Assembly: GCA_934617425.1 (NCBI GenBank)
Contig: CAKTUD010000001.1
Span: 434,001-498,000 of the forward strand
Origin: an uncultured Eggerthellaceae bacterium
Lineage (GTDB): Bacteria; Actinomycetota; Coriobacteriia; Coriobacteriales; Eggerthellaceae
Direction of reading: 5' to 3'
DNA length: 64,000 bases
Shown here: positions 43,044-50,640 of the stretch, in pieces
How positions within the stretch are numbered: the first letter of the stretch is position 1
Layout of the letters: the number at the start of each line of letters is the position of its first letter
The notes under the pieces: model-generated
Seen by the model: the letters and a program-made list of their open reading frames with translations, nothing else
Told to the model about the DNA's origin: nothing
Databases searched by the model: none
Program-made: the position numbers and the translations under genes

Positions 43044-44930
43044 GTGGATGACGACACTCAAAACGACAAGATGACCTCTCGCCAGATGACGGAGGAAATA
43101 GCTCATCTGCGTCAAACCTATCCAGTCGTTCGCTTGGTGAACAAGTCGCGCATCGATGAAGGAAGATGCCTCTTGTTTGAGGAGGATTCCGTCTGCGGTC
43201 GCAATGCATGCGCACGGCTTCTGAAAGAAGGCGGTGAGCGCGAATGGTCTATGCGCATCGGTCGCAACATTCATCGAGCGAAGGCGCGCTATGTCGAGGT
43301 CGATGACGAGCCGAACGTGCTTTTGTGCGTTTCCGAATCGGAGAATAGCGAATCCGATAAAAGGCTCCTGTACATCGATGCCCCTACCGGCACGTTCAAC
43401 CGCCGCTTTTACGAGGACGAGTTGCGCCATCAGCGCCTTTATGCCGGTATCGCGATCATCGACCTCGACGATTTCAAATTGGTGAATGACACCTTAGGGC
43501 ATCATACGGGCGATATGGCCCTTAGTTTGGCAGCTAAGGTGATGTTGCGTTCGATTCGCGATACCGACATGCTCATTCGTTACGGCGGCGACGAGTTCAT
43601 CATGGTCATGCCCAACATCGAGCCTTCGGTGTTCTCGCGCAGGCTCCACGCGATGGGCGAGATGCTTTCGCAAACCAATATTCCTGGTTATGCTGAGTTG
43701 TTCCTTTCCGCTAGCATCGGCGGCGTCATCTCGCGTGGCGACACGGTTGAGAACGCCGTCAAGCGCGCCGATTCCCTGATGTATCGCGCCAAGCATCACA
43801 AGAATTCGGTACTTACCGAAGCCGATTCGGTTGAAGCGGAGGAATTCCGCAAACCGCTGCTGATGATAGTCGACGATTCGCAGGTTAACCGTGCGATTTT
43901 GAGCGAAATGCTGAAGGACGACTACGAGATAGTCGAAATCGACGACGGTGAGGAAGCGCTTGGTTTCTTGCAAGAGCACGGCAAAGAGGTGTCGATTGTG
44001 TTGCTCGACATCGTCATGCCGGGCATGAGCGGTTTCGAGGTGCTCTCGCAGATGGCCCATAATGGCATCATCGAAGACGTGCCCGTGATCATGATCTCAA
44101 GCGAGGACTCCGATGAATCGGTGTTGCGCGCCTACGAGCTGGGCGCATCCGACTACATCAGCCGTCCATTCGATATGCGTGTGGTGCGTCAGCGTGTAAG
44201 CAACATCATGCGCCTGTACGCCCGCCAGCGTCGCTTGAGCGTGCTGCTGGCGCAACAATACTACGAGCGCGAGAAAGCCAGCAGCGTATTGGTGAACGTC
44301 ATGGGCGGCGCCATGGAGCTTCGCAACGGCGAAAGCGGCCCGCATGTCCTGCACGTGCGCAACCTTACCGAGATACTGCTCGAGCGTTTGCTTCAAAAAA
44401 CCGATCGCTATCAGCTTACCGGCAAAGAACGCTCGGCTATCGCCATGGCATCGACGTTGCACGATATCGGCAAACTGGCGATTCCCGACAGCATTCTCAA
44501 CAAACCAGGTGCGCTTACGCCTGAAGAGTTCGAGATAATGAAAACGCATACCACTTTGGGTTCGGACATGCTCGACAACCTGAACATGTATAGCGATAGC
44601 CAGGAACTGCTCAAGACGGCGCACGATATCTGCCGTTGGCATCACGAGCGGTGGGACGGCGGCGGTTATCCCGACGGCTTGGTTGGCGACCAGATTCCTA
44701 TTTCGGCGCAGGTGGTGTCGCTTGCCGACGTATACGATGCCCTGACGAGCGAACGCGTGTACAAAGGCGCGGTTTCGCACGACAAGGCGATAAAAATGAT
44801 ACTGGGCGGCGAATGCGGTGCATTCAATCCGCTTTTGCTGGAGTGCCTGACAGAGATGGGCGAGCGCATCTTGCACGAGCTTAACGCTCCCACCCTTGCC
44901 CCCCCCCCCTTCAATGTCGGTAGCAAGTAA
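43044..44930 (+). CDS. bifunctional c-di-GMP protein: GGDEF - receiver - HD-GYP
   Basis: 628 residues, soluble. After about 110 N-terminal residues comes an intact GGDEF domain (GGDEF at 181-185) with an inhibitory RxxD site (Arg172-Asp175) five residues before it. A receiver domain follows with Asp322 in LLDIVMPGMSG, then an HD-GYP phosphodiesterase domain with His473-Asp474 in LHDIGK and HHERWDGGGYPDG (GYP at 541-543). It could both make and destroy c-di-GMP, with phosphorylation of the central receiver setting the balance. Upstream hybrid kinases and the downstream Hpt protein are natural phosphate donors. The last ten codons contain an 11-base C tract, so slippage would change the C-terminal tail. 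Confidence 0.95.
   Translation: MDDDTQNDKMTSRQMTEEIAHLRQTYPVVRLVNKSRIDEGRCLLFEEDSVCGRNACARLLKEGGEREWSMRIGRNIHRAKARYVEVDDEPNVLLCVSESENSESDKRLLYIDAPTGTFNRRFYEDELRHQRLYAGIAIIDLDDFKLVNDTLGHHTGDMALSLAAKVMLRSIRDTDMLIRYGGDEFIMVMPNIEPSVFSRRLHAMGEMLSQTNIPGYAELFLSASIGGVISRGDTVENAVKRADSLMYRAKHHKNSVLTEADSVEAEEFRKPLLMIVDDSQVNRAILSEMLKDDYEIVEIDDGEEALGFLQEHGKEVSIVLLDIVMPGMSGFEVLSQMAHNGIIEDVPVIMISSEDSDESVLRAYELGASDYISRPFDMRVVRQRVSNIMRLYARQRRLSVLLAQQYYEREKASSVLVNVMGGAMELRNGESGPHVLHVRNLTEILLERLLQKTDRYQLTGKERSAIAMASTLHDIGKLAIPDSILNKPGALTPEEFEIMKTHTTLGSDMLDNLNMYSDSQELLKTAHDICRWHHERWDGGGYPDGLVGDQIPISAQVVSLADVYDALTSERVYKGAVSHDKAIKMILGGECGAFNPLLLECLTEMGERILHELNAPTLAPPPFNVGSK
44899..44909 (+). repeat. C11 homopolymer at the 3' end of a c-di-GMP enzyme gene
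   Basis: Eleven consecutive C residues encode the end of an alanine codon and three prolines, nine codons from the stop. One extra C gives a stop four codons after the tract; one fewer gives about ten further codons up to a TAG near 44943. Only the tail is affected. Confidence 0.85.
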
Positions 44931-44984
44931 GAGGAGTGGTTCTTAGCCTGTTCGCGCGGGAAGGCGCGAGGGGAAGGAGCATCG

Positions 44985-45329
44985 ATGAGCAAGATTGAAG
45001 ACGCCTATCGATCGATTGGCGCCGATTGGGAAGGCGTTACGAAGCGCTTGATGGGCGAGGAGCTGGTAGAGCGCTTCGCTATCAAGTTCATCGAGGACGA
45101 TTCGTTCCTCAAGCTGAAAGAGGCGCTTGCTTCGCATGACGTCGATGCTGCCTTCATGGCTGCCCATACGTTAAAGGGCGTTTGCCAGAATCTGGGCTTT
45201 GTTGGCCTGTATGCTCCAGCCAACGAACTGACGGAGATCTTGCGCGCGGGAAGCCTCGAAGGCGCCGACGAGCTTTTCGCCAAGGTCGAGGCCGAGTACG
45301 AAAGAACCGTCGCTGCTCTTTCAGACTAG
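44985..45329 (+). CDS. stand-alone histidine phosphotransfer (Hpt) protein
   Basis: 114 residues, all helical. The Hpt motif is AAHTLKGVCQNLGF with phosphoacceptor His61. Such proteins carry phosphate from the receiver of a hybrid kinase to a separate response regulator. Two hybrid kinases (26131 and 38988) and a receiver-containing c-di-GMP enzyme (43044) lie in the same gene block, so this gene completes a possible phosphorelay. GGGGAAGGAG lies about 6 bases before the ATG. It is convergent with pilT, 37 bp away, and I see no terminator between them. Confidence 0.93.
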   Translation: MSKIEDAYRSIGADWEGVTKRLMGEELVERFAIKFIEDDSFLKLKEALASHDVDAAFMAAHTLKGVCQNLGFVGLYAPANELTEILRAGSLEGADELFAKVEAEYERTVAALSD

Positions 45330-45366
45330 TCTGGTTGCTCTGAACGGTAAAGCGCCCGAATGCGCG

Positions 45367-46440
45367 CTATCGTCCTTCGGTTTCGAAACGACGTACGAGG
45401 GCTTCTTGATGGTTGGCGTAACGTAGTGCCGTTTCCTTGGTGATGTGCCCTTCTTTCGCGGCGGCGAACAGGCCTTGGTCCATCGTCTGCATGCCCACCT
45501 TCGCGTTCGAGGCGATAACCGAATCGATTTGGTAGGCCTTCTCTTCGCGGATCAGGTTGCGGATAGCCGTGTTCATCAGCATGATCTCGAAAACGGGCAT
45601 GGTGCCGCCATCGACGGTGGGCACGAGCTGCTGGCTGACGGTTGCTTGCAAAACCATGGAAAGCTGCACGCGAATCTGGCGTTGCTGGCTGGGAGGGAAC
45701 GCCTCCACGATGCGCTCGACGGTATCGGCTGCGCTGGTGGTGTGCAAGGTTGAGAGCACCAGCTGCGCCATCTCGGCTGCGTTCACGGCGGTGCCGATGG
45801 TCTCTGCATCGCGCATCTCGCCTAGCAGGATGACGTCGGGACTCTCGCGCATGGCCGAACGCAGCGCCTCGCCGAACGTGGCGATATCGGTGGGGATCTC
45901 GCGTTGGGTGACGATGCAGGTGCCGTGTGAATGCACGTACTCGATGGGGTCCTCCATGGTGATGATATGCCCCGTGCGCGTGTGGTTCATGCGGTCGAGC
46001 AGACATGCGAGCGTGGTCGATTTGCCCGAGCCCGTGGGGCCGGTGACCAGCACGAGGCCCTTGGTGACGTCGGCGAGCTTCAAAACCTGCTCGGGGATGT
46101 GCATGGTCTCGGGATCGGGCAGGCCGAAGGGAATTACGCGGATGACCGCGCCGTACGACCCGCGCTGACGGAATATGTTCGCGCGGAAGCGCCCTACGCC
46201 CGGTACGGCGAAACTGAAGTCGTCGTCGTGGTTCAGGCTGTTCTCGAACGGTGCCATATCGCGGCCGGCAAGCTGATAGATAGCGGTCACGTACTCTTTG
46301 GTGTCGGGCGGCATGAGCGGGGCGCTGTCGGTGCGTACATGATGCCCGTTCGCTTGGTACGAAAGCGGCAGGCCGGCGTTGATGAACACGTCCGACGCCT
46401 CGACGTCGATCATCTGCTGCAGTAGGTCTTTCAAAATCAT
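45367..46440 (-). CDS. pilT: type IV pilus retraction ATPase PilT
   Basis: 357 residues. Walker A is GPTGSGKST (134-142), the Asp-box region and Walker B (DVILLGEMRD, 202-211) are present, and HTTSAADT is the His box. AIRNLIREEK near residue 300 matches the AIRNLIRE motif that is diagnostic of PilT rather than the extension ATPase PilB. It powers pilus retraction at the inner membrane. It is the last gene of a minus-strand cluster that also encodes PilC and small secreted or pilin-like proteins. No pilB is in the window. GAGGAG precedes the start on the minus strand. Confidence 0.95.
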   Translation of the reverse strand: MILKDLLQQMIDVEASDVFINAGLPLSYQANGHHVRTDSAPLMPPDTKEYVTAIYQLAGRDMAPFENSLNHDDDFSFAVPGVGRFRANIFRQRGSYGAVIRVIPFGLPDPETMHIPEQVLKLADVTKGLVLVTGPTGSGKSTTLACLLDRMNHTRTGHIITMEDPIEYVHSHGTCIVTQREIPTDIATFGEALRSAMRESPDVILLGEMRDAETIGTAVNAAEMAQLVLSTLHTTSAADTVERIVEAFPPSQQRQIRVQLSMVLQATVSQQLVPTVDGGTMPVFEIMLMNTAIRNLIREEKAYQIDSVIASNAKVGMQTMDQGLFAAAKEGHITKETALRYANHQEALVRRFETEGR

Positions 46441-46459
46441 GGGATGCTCCTCGCTCCTC

Positions 46460-46942
46460 TTATTTGGTTCCCGCGCTCGACCAAAGGGTTGTTTCAGGTT
46501 GTTCTTGGTTGGCGGTGGAGAACTTCCACTCGTTAACGGTATACGAACCGTTGGCTATGCCGATGGCGGCATCGAGCGTGCGCCCATCGGGCGCGACTAC
46601 GCTGAACCCGATGCCATCGCCGTCGATCTTGGTGGTAAGCGTGATTCCTTGCGTGCCGCCGGCGGAAAGGGCGTTCGATCGCACGCCGTCGATGTTCTTG
46701 TAAATATCGGCGGCAGTGCTTGCGCCGTTGTGCAGCTGCTCGTCGATGCCGGCCAACATGCGCTGCCCGCAGGCGTCGACGGCATAAAGCTCGACTGTCG
46801 AATCGGCTTGGCGTTGCGCCATCACGTCCTGCGCGTGCGCGCTGGTCGCGCAGAGCATCGCCAGCACGGCAAGCAGCAACGCCGCGATAAGCGTCACCAA
46901 GCTGCTCGGGCCGATGCGCACGCCTTTCGTGTTGCTTGTCAT
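46460..46942 (-). CDS. small secreted protein of the pilus cluster
   Basis: 160 residues. A hydrophobic stretch (LVTLIAALLLAVLAMLCATSAHA) at residues 15-37 looks like a signal peptide with cleavage after AHA. The mature part has one cysteine and is predicted beta-rich. I recognise no family. It overlaps the upstream gene by ATGA and has AAGGAGG before its start, so it is firmly in the pilus operon, 19 bp before pilT. It could be a minor pilin without the usual class III signal or an accessory protein; position is the only evidence for that. Confidence 0.8.
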   Translation of the reverse strand: MTSNTKGVRIGPSSLVTLIAALLLAVLAMLCATSAHAQDVMAQRQADSTVELYAVDACGQRMLAGIDEQLHNGASTAADIYKNIDGVRSNALSAGGTQGITLTTKIDGDGIGFSVVAPDGRTLDAAIGIANGSYTVNEWKFSTANQEQPETTLWSSAGTK

Positions 46943-47361
46943 CGGGTGCCTCCTTGCGCATAGCTGCTGGCGCTGAGCGTGTAGGCCACGCCTTCATCGT
47001 CTGATACCACGATATCGGCCATGTATAAGGTGCCGGCCTGGGTTTTCTCGACATTCACGTTGCAGGCGACGTCGAAGCGGTCGGTGCCGTTCTTGGCTAT
47101 TCCCGCGCCGATCGCCTGGCCCTTTGCTACGGCTTCGGGGTTTGCGGAAAACTCCTCGGCGGCATTTTGCGCTGTCTCGGTTGCTGCAGAGAGCCGGGCA
47201 GCTTCTTGGGAAGTTGCCATCGACGATGCGAACACGTTGGTGAGCACGGCCAGCGTTGCGGCAAGGAAGAGCAGCAAGACAAGCGACTCGACAAGGAAAG
47301 CCGTGTTGGATCGTGGTCTGACGTCGCGCGCAAGGCGTGGAAATTCGTTGGCACTAGGCAT
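46939..47361 (-). CDS. pilin-like membrane protein
   Basis: 140 residues. A basic N-terminus (about 24 residues, RSNTAF at its end) is followed by one hydrophobic helix (LVESLVLLLFLAATLAVLT), a glutamate at the start of that helix (VESLVLL) as in many type IV pilins, and then an amphipathic helix (ATSQEAARLSAATETAQNAA). This is the usual shape of a minor pilin. The ATG at 47361 has GGAAGG about 8 bases upstream; an earlier GTG at 47370 overlaps the site. It overlaps both neighbours. Confidence 0.75.
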   Translation of the reverse strand: MPSANEFPRLARDVRPRSNTAFLVESLVLLLFLAATLAVLTNVFASSMATSQEAARLSAATETAQNAAEEFSANPEAVAKGQAIGAGIAKNGTDRFDVACNVNVEKTQAGTLYMADIVVSDDEGVAYTLSASSYAQGGTR

Positions 47362-47896
47362 TTCGGGCACCTTCCGTGCTGCGCATCGCCACTTCGGCGG
47401 TGCCCTGATCGGTGCTTACAGTAAGCAGTCCATGCGAATACGAGAAATCGAAGAAGCTACTGGTTGTGACCGTAGTGGACTTCGCGGGCGTGTAGGGGTT
47501 GGCTGCCAAGCTGTATTCCTGAACGATGTTGCCTTGGTATAGGTAGAAGCGGGTTTCATATGTGCCGGTAGCAAGCGCCTCGCGGATCACCAGCGAGCGT
47601 CCTTCGGGTCCTTCGCCTACGGCTATGGCACCTTTTTCGTCGTTGGCGCGGACTGCGTTGCAGATAAGCCCTGCGCCTTCGCGGGCGTCGTTGGCTGTCG
47701 TCGCGTTGTCGAAGATTCCCTTGTACACCGTGACGCCCGTGAACAGCGCCAACAGAAGCGCCAAGAAGAATGCCCCCAGCACAAGTGCGGGGAACAGATG
47801 TTTCGCGACGCCGTGCTCGGATGCTATTCGGGGGCGGGCCGCTTGGGCCAGGGCGGTCATGCTCGCAGTGTCTTGGAGTTCGTCGTTCGCGCTCAT
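47354..47896 (-). CDS. pilin-like membrane protein
   Basis: 180 residues. A cytoplasmic segment of about 35 residues precedes one hydrophobic helix (LFPALVLGAFFLALLLALFTGV) and an extracellular domain ending in LLTVSTDQGTAEVAMRSTEG. No canonical prepilin cleavage site is visible. I start at the ATG 47896, which overlaps the upstream stop (ATGA); the frame is open further upstream but that part is arginine-rich shadow sequence of the neighbour. Probably a structural or accessory subunit of the pilus. Confidence 0.75.
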   Translation of the reverse strand: MSANDELQDTASMTALAQAARPRIASEHGVAKHLFPALVLGAFFLALLLALFTGVTVYKGIFDNATTANDAREGAGLICNAVRANDEKGAIAVGEGPEGRSLVIREALATGTYETRFYLYQGNIVQEYSLAANPYTPAKSTTVTTSSFFDFSYSHGLLTVSTDQGTAEVAMRSTEGARNA

Positions 47897-48219
47897 TTGG
47901 GGGTCACCACCACGGTGGGCATCACGTTGCTTGCGAATCCCTCGTAGGAAACCACGTAATCGTCGCGGTTGACGGCGATGCCGTACTGCTGCTCGAGGTG
48001 CTCGAGCGTTGCAGGGTAGCTGCCCTCGATGGCGCAGCATTGCTTCGCGGCGCCCATGATGCTCTCGCGCAACGCGATGGCGCCTTGTTCGCGCGCGTTC
48101 TGCTGCATTGCCGCGACGATTGCCCAGCCGGCCACGATAAGCACGGCGATGCAGCATGCCACCGCCAAACGCATCTTGCGACGCCGACCGAGCTCACGAT
48201 CTGTTATCTCGTGGAACAT
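47893..48219 (-). CDS. short pilin-like protein
   Basis: 108 residues. A basic N-terminus (RELGRRRKM) leads into one hydrophobic helix (RLAVACCIAVLIVAGWAIVAAM) and a small extracellular domain with two adjacent cysteines (QCCAIEG) and a conserved-looking YPATLEHLEQQYGI. This resembles minor pilins of Gram-positive type IV systems, but the glycine/Phe-Thr-x-x-Glu class III signal is missing. AGGGG precedes the start, 9 bp after pilC. Confidence 0.75.
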   Translation of the reverse strand: MFHEITDRELGRRRKMRLAVACCIAVLIVAGWAIVAAMQQNAREQGAIALRESIMGAAKQCCAIEGSYPATLEHLEQQYGIAVNRDDYVVSYEGFASNVMPTVVVTPK

Positions 48220-48227
48220 GGCGACCC

Positions 48228-49280
48228 CTAGGCTATCGAGCCCATGACGCCGATGAGGGGAAGCATCACGGCGACGAGCGTCGCGCCCACGGCGACGGTG
48301 AGGAACGCCGCCAGCAACGGCTCGATGCTGTCGATTGCCGCGTCGATCTGCGCGTTCGCGTCCTCGAAGAAGATGTCGGACAAATCGGCCAGTACCTCGT
48401 CGGTCGAGCCCGATCGCGTGTAGACCAGCAACATGCGCCCATAGATGGGTTCGAAGATCTCGTTTTCAGCGATGGCCTGGCCCAGGCTACGCGGGTTCTC
48501 CAGGTCGGTCATGCTGGCAAGCGCTGCTTCGAGGCTGCGCTTGAGATTAGGATGATTAACCGTCTCCATGGCTTGGCGCAGCGCTGTTTCCTCCTGCACG
48601 CCCGAGGCGATGTATGTGGATAGCGCGTTGGTGAAACGGGAAAGCGACAGCTGGTACATCGCCTGTTTCGTGATAGGCATCTTCGAGAAGATGCCCTGTA
48701 CGTGCTCGCGGCCTTTAGGCGAGTGGGCCATGCCCCAGACGATCAACGTGCAAACGGTCGCCGCAAGCACGATCACGAGAGCAACCCATCCGATGACGAT
48801 CGAGGCGCTCACCATGCCGAACGAGCCCGTGGTAAGCGAGCCCGACATCCTCTCGTACGTGCTCGTGAAAACCGGCACGATGAAGATGACGGTGAAAAGA
48901 AGGATGATGCTCATCACGCAGAGGAGCGCGGCGGGGTAGCCCACGGAATTCTGCAGCTTCGAGAAGGTGCGCTGCTCGCTTTCGTAGTAGTGGCCCAAGC
49001 TGCGCAAGATGCGCTCGGTGCGCCCCGACTCCTCGCCGACGCGTACCATTTCGAGGGTGTATTCCGGGAAGGCGCCGGTGGCCTCCATAGCGCTTGCGAG
49101 GTCGCAGCCAGTAGCAAGTTCAGCGTACACGTGGTCGCACACGCGCTTGAAGTTCGACTCCTCGCGGTGCTCGGAGAGCATATGCACCGCTTCGTCGGTT
49201 TGGATGCCGGCGGCCAGCATAGTTGCAATGCTCGAGCAGAATGCGCTGATGGCGCTGCTTTCCAGTAGTTTTTCTGCCAT
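48228..49280 (-). CDS. pilC: type IV pilus inner-membrane platform protein PilC/GspF
   Basis: 350 residues with three main hydrophobic segments (around 145-170, 190-215 and 320-345) and two related cytoplasmic GspF domains. Recognisable stretches are YTLEMVRVGEESGRTERIL in the first repeat and RSGSTDEVLADLSDIFFEDA in the second. It forms the membrane platform on which pilus ATPases act. CAGGAG lies about 6 bases before the ATG at 49280 on the minus strand; I prefer it to the earlier frame start at 49685, which gives a non-homologous extension. First gene of the pilus cluster. Confidence 0.92.
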   Translation of the reverse strand: MAEKLLESSAISAFCSSIATMLAAGIQTDEAVHMLSEHREESNFKRVCDHVYAELATGCDLASAMEATGAFPEYTLEMVRVGEESGRTERILRSLGHYYESEQRTFSKLQNSVGYPAALLCVMSIILLFTVIFIVPVFTSTYERMSGSLTTGSFGMVSASIVIGWVALVIVLAATVCTLIVWGMAHSPKGREHVQGIFSKMPITKQAMYQLSLSRFTNALSTYIASGVQEETALRQAMETVNHPNLKRSLEAALASMTDLENPRSLGQAIAENEIFEPIYGRMLLVYTRSGSTDEVLADLSDIFFEDANAQIDAAIDSIEPLLAAFLTVAVGATLVAVMLPLIGVMGSIA

Positions 49281-49429
49281 TGTCACTCCTGTTTGCCGAG
49301 GGGGCGGTTCGGCTCGCTTCTCCTCGACGTTTGACTGTTTGCCGTTCATTGTCGCACGAAAACGGCCGCATGGCTGCTGCCATTCGGTATTTTCATCTTG
49401 CGATTCAGGCCATTTCTTGTTTCGGAATA

Positions 49430-50362
49430 CTAATATATATAGCGATCCGTATAGCTTTTTCCATCTCCTACGTTCGAATTCGCACCATTTGCAGCAAAAG
49501 TAAGGTCGATGCGGCTCCATGTGTTGGGGTCCACGCTGAATTGCGCGCTTTTCCAGGTGCCGTCGATGTACACCATGATCCACGCGTGGTAGATGTCGCC
49601 GGGCGATACGTTGCCGGTGACTATCTTCGCAGGGATTCCTTGGCTTCGCAGCATCGCGGCGCCAAGGCTTGCGTAGTCGAAGCATACGCCCGTGCCGGCG
49701 GCAAGCGTGTCATCGGGGTTGGGGATGTATCCCGTGGCGTTTTTGAGCCAGCTTGCCTTGGCGTCGTCGTAGGTTATGTTGCCCATCACCCAGTTGCATA
49801 TGGCTTCGAGCGCTTCAGCTTGGTTGCCGGCGTCTTGCACAAGCTCGCGTGCCTTGGCGACGCAGGCGCTTTCTGGGGTGTAGTCGCAGTAGACGTTGGG
49901 GCGCAGGAATGGGGAGAATTCGCTTGCAAGTTGCACGTCTGCGGTGGTTTCGAAGATCTCAACGTAGTTGTTGCCTTGGGTGTTTTGCATCACGCGGAAG
50001 ATGTAGGCGCCGTTGCCCGAGGTAAGCGGGCAGGCAATCGCCTCGCCCGTGTTGGGAAGATCGTAGTTTGTGACGTTGTTGCCGCATATCACTTGGAATT
50101 TCAGCGCTGCTTGGCTGGTGGCTCGCACGGCTACGAACCCATCGGATGTCGACGAGGTGTCGATGCTCGCCCCATTGCCCGTTTGGGCGGCATCCTGGTC
50201 GAAGGGCGATTCGTCAATGGTGCTCTTCGGTGCGAAGCTCGCGCCTGTCGCCTTGTCGCTTCCGCTGCAAGCGCAAAGTGAAAGAAGCGCGGCGAATGCC
50301 AGCACTGCGATTATCGCGGCGAGGGCAGTGCATGCTGTGTTCGTGAAACGTGCGCTCATCAT
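49430..50362 (-). CDS. transglutaminase-fold lipoprotein
   Basis: About 310 residues. The N-terminal helix (ALAAIIAVLAFAALLSLCACS) carries a lipobox-like cysteine. The C-terminal transglutaminase core has all triad parts: Cys227 in GTGVCFDYASLGAAML, His259 in YHAWIMVYI and the Asp of SVDPNTW. The core is therefore intact, unlike the fold encoded at 29961. It is probably a surface lipoprotein that cleaves or links peptides. Two adjacent ATGs (50362 and 50359) are possible starts; neither has a strong Shine-Dalgarno. It lies 149 bp upstream of pilC on the same strand and could be co-transcribed with it. Confidence 0.85.
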   Translation of the reverse strand: MMSARFTNTACTALAAIIAVLAFAALLSLCACSGSDKATGASFAPKSTIDESPFDQDAAQTGNGASIDTSSTSDGFVAVRATSQAALKFQVICGNNVTNYDLPNTGEAIACPLTSGNGAYIFRVMQNTQGNNYVEIFETTADVQLASEFSPFLRPNVYCDYTPESACVAKARELVQDAGNQAEALEAICNWVMGNITYDDAKASWLKNATGYIPNPDDTLAAGTGVCFDYASLGAAMLRSQGIPAKIVTGNVSPGDIYHAWIMVYIDGTWKSAQFSVDPNTWSRIDLTFAANGANSNVGDGKSYTDRYIY

Positions 50363-50640
50363 GTGAAGTATACCGCACTGTTCCGGGGAAACCTCCCTGT
50401 CTCGATCGGCCATGGCTTCATCGGCGAAAGACCGCAGCTCAAAGCAAAAAACGAAAGCGTTGACACCGTGTAAGGGGCTCGCGGAAACGGGCTAGTTATG
50501 ATAAAATATCTACATAAAAGTGTAATTGTGCATTACCAGCTCATTTATCGGTTTTCATCAGGGGTTTCGAGTGTGGTTTTGCACGCGCGGGATCAACCGC
50601 ATGGTTCATCAGGCAAACGGTTGACGAAGGTGTGGGGGAA
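50363..50640 (+). promoter_or_regulatory. leader of the large adhesin gene
   Basis: This 278-bp gap contains TTGACA at 50460-50465 and an AT-rich TATGATAAAAT near 50497-50507, but their spacing (31 bp) is too long for a standard promoter. A dyad TCAACCG (50593-50599) / CGGTTGA (50618-50624) lies just before the ribosome-binding site, and TTCATCAGG occurs twice (near 50554 and 50604). I saw no c-di-GMP aptamer here. Confidence 0.4.

Noticed and set aside
50460..50507. TTGACA with downstream TATGATAAAAT as a standard promoter of the adhesin
   Set aside because: The spacing of about 31 bp is far from 17 bp; kept only as a weak note.
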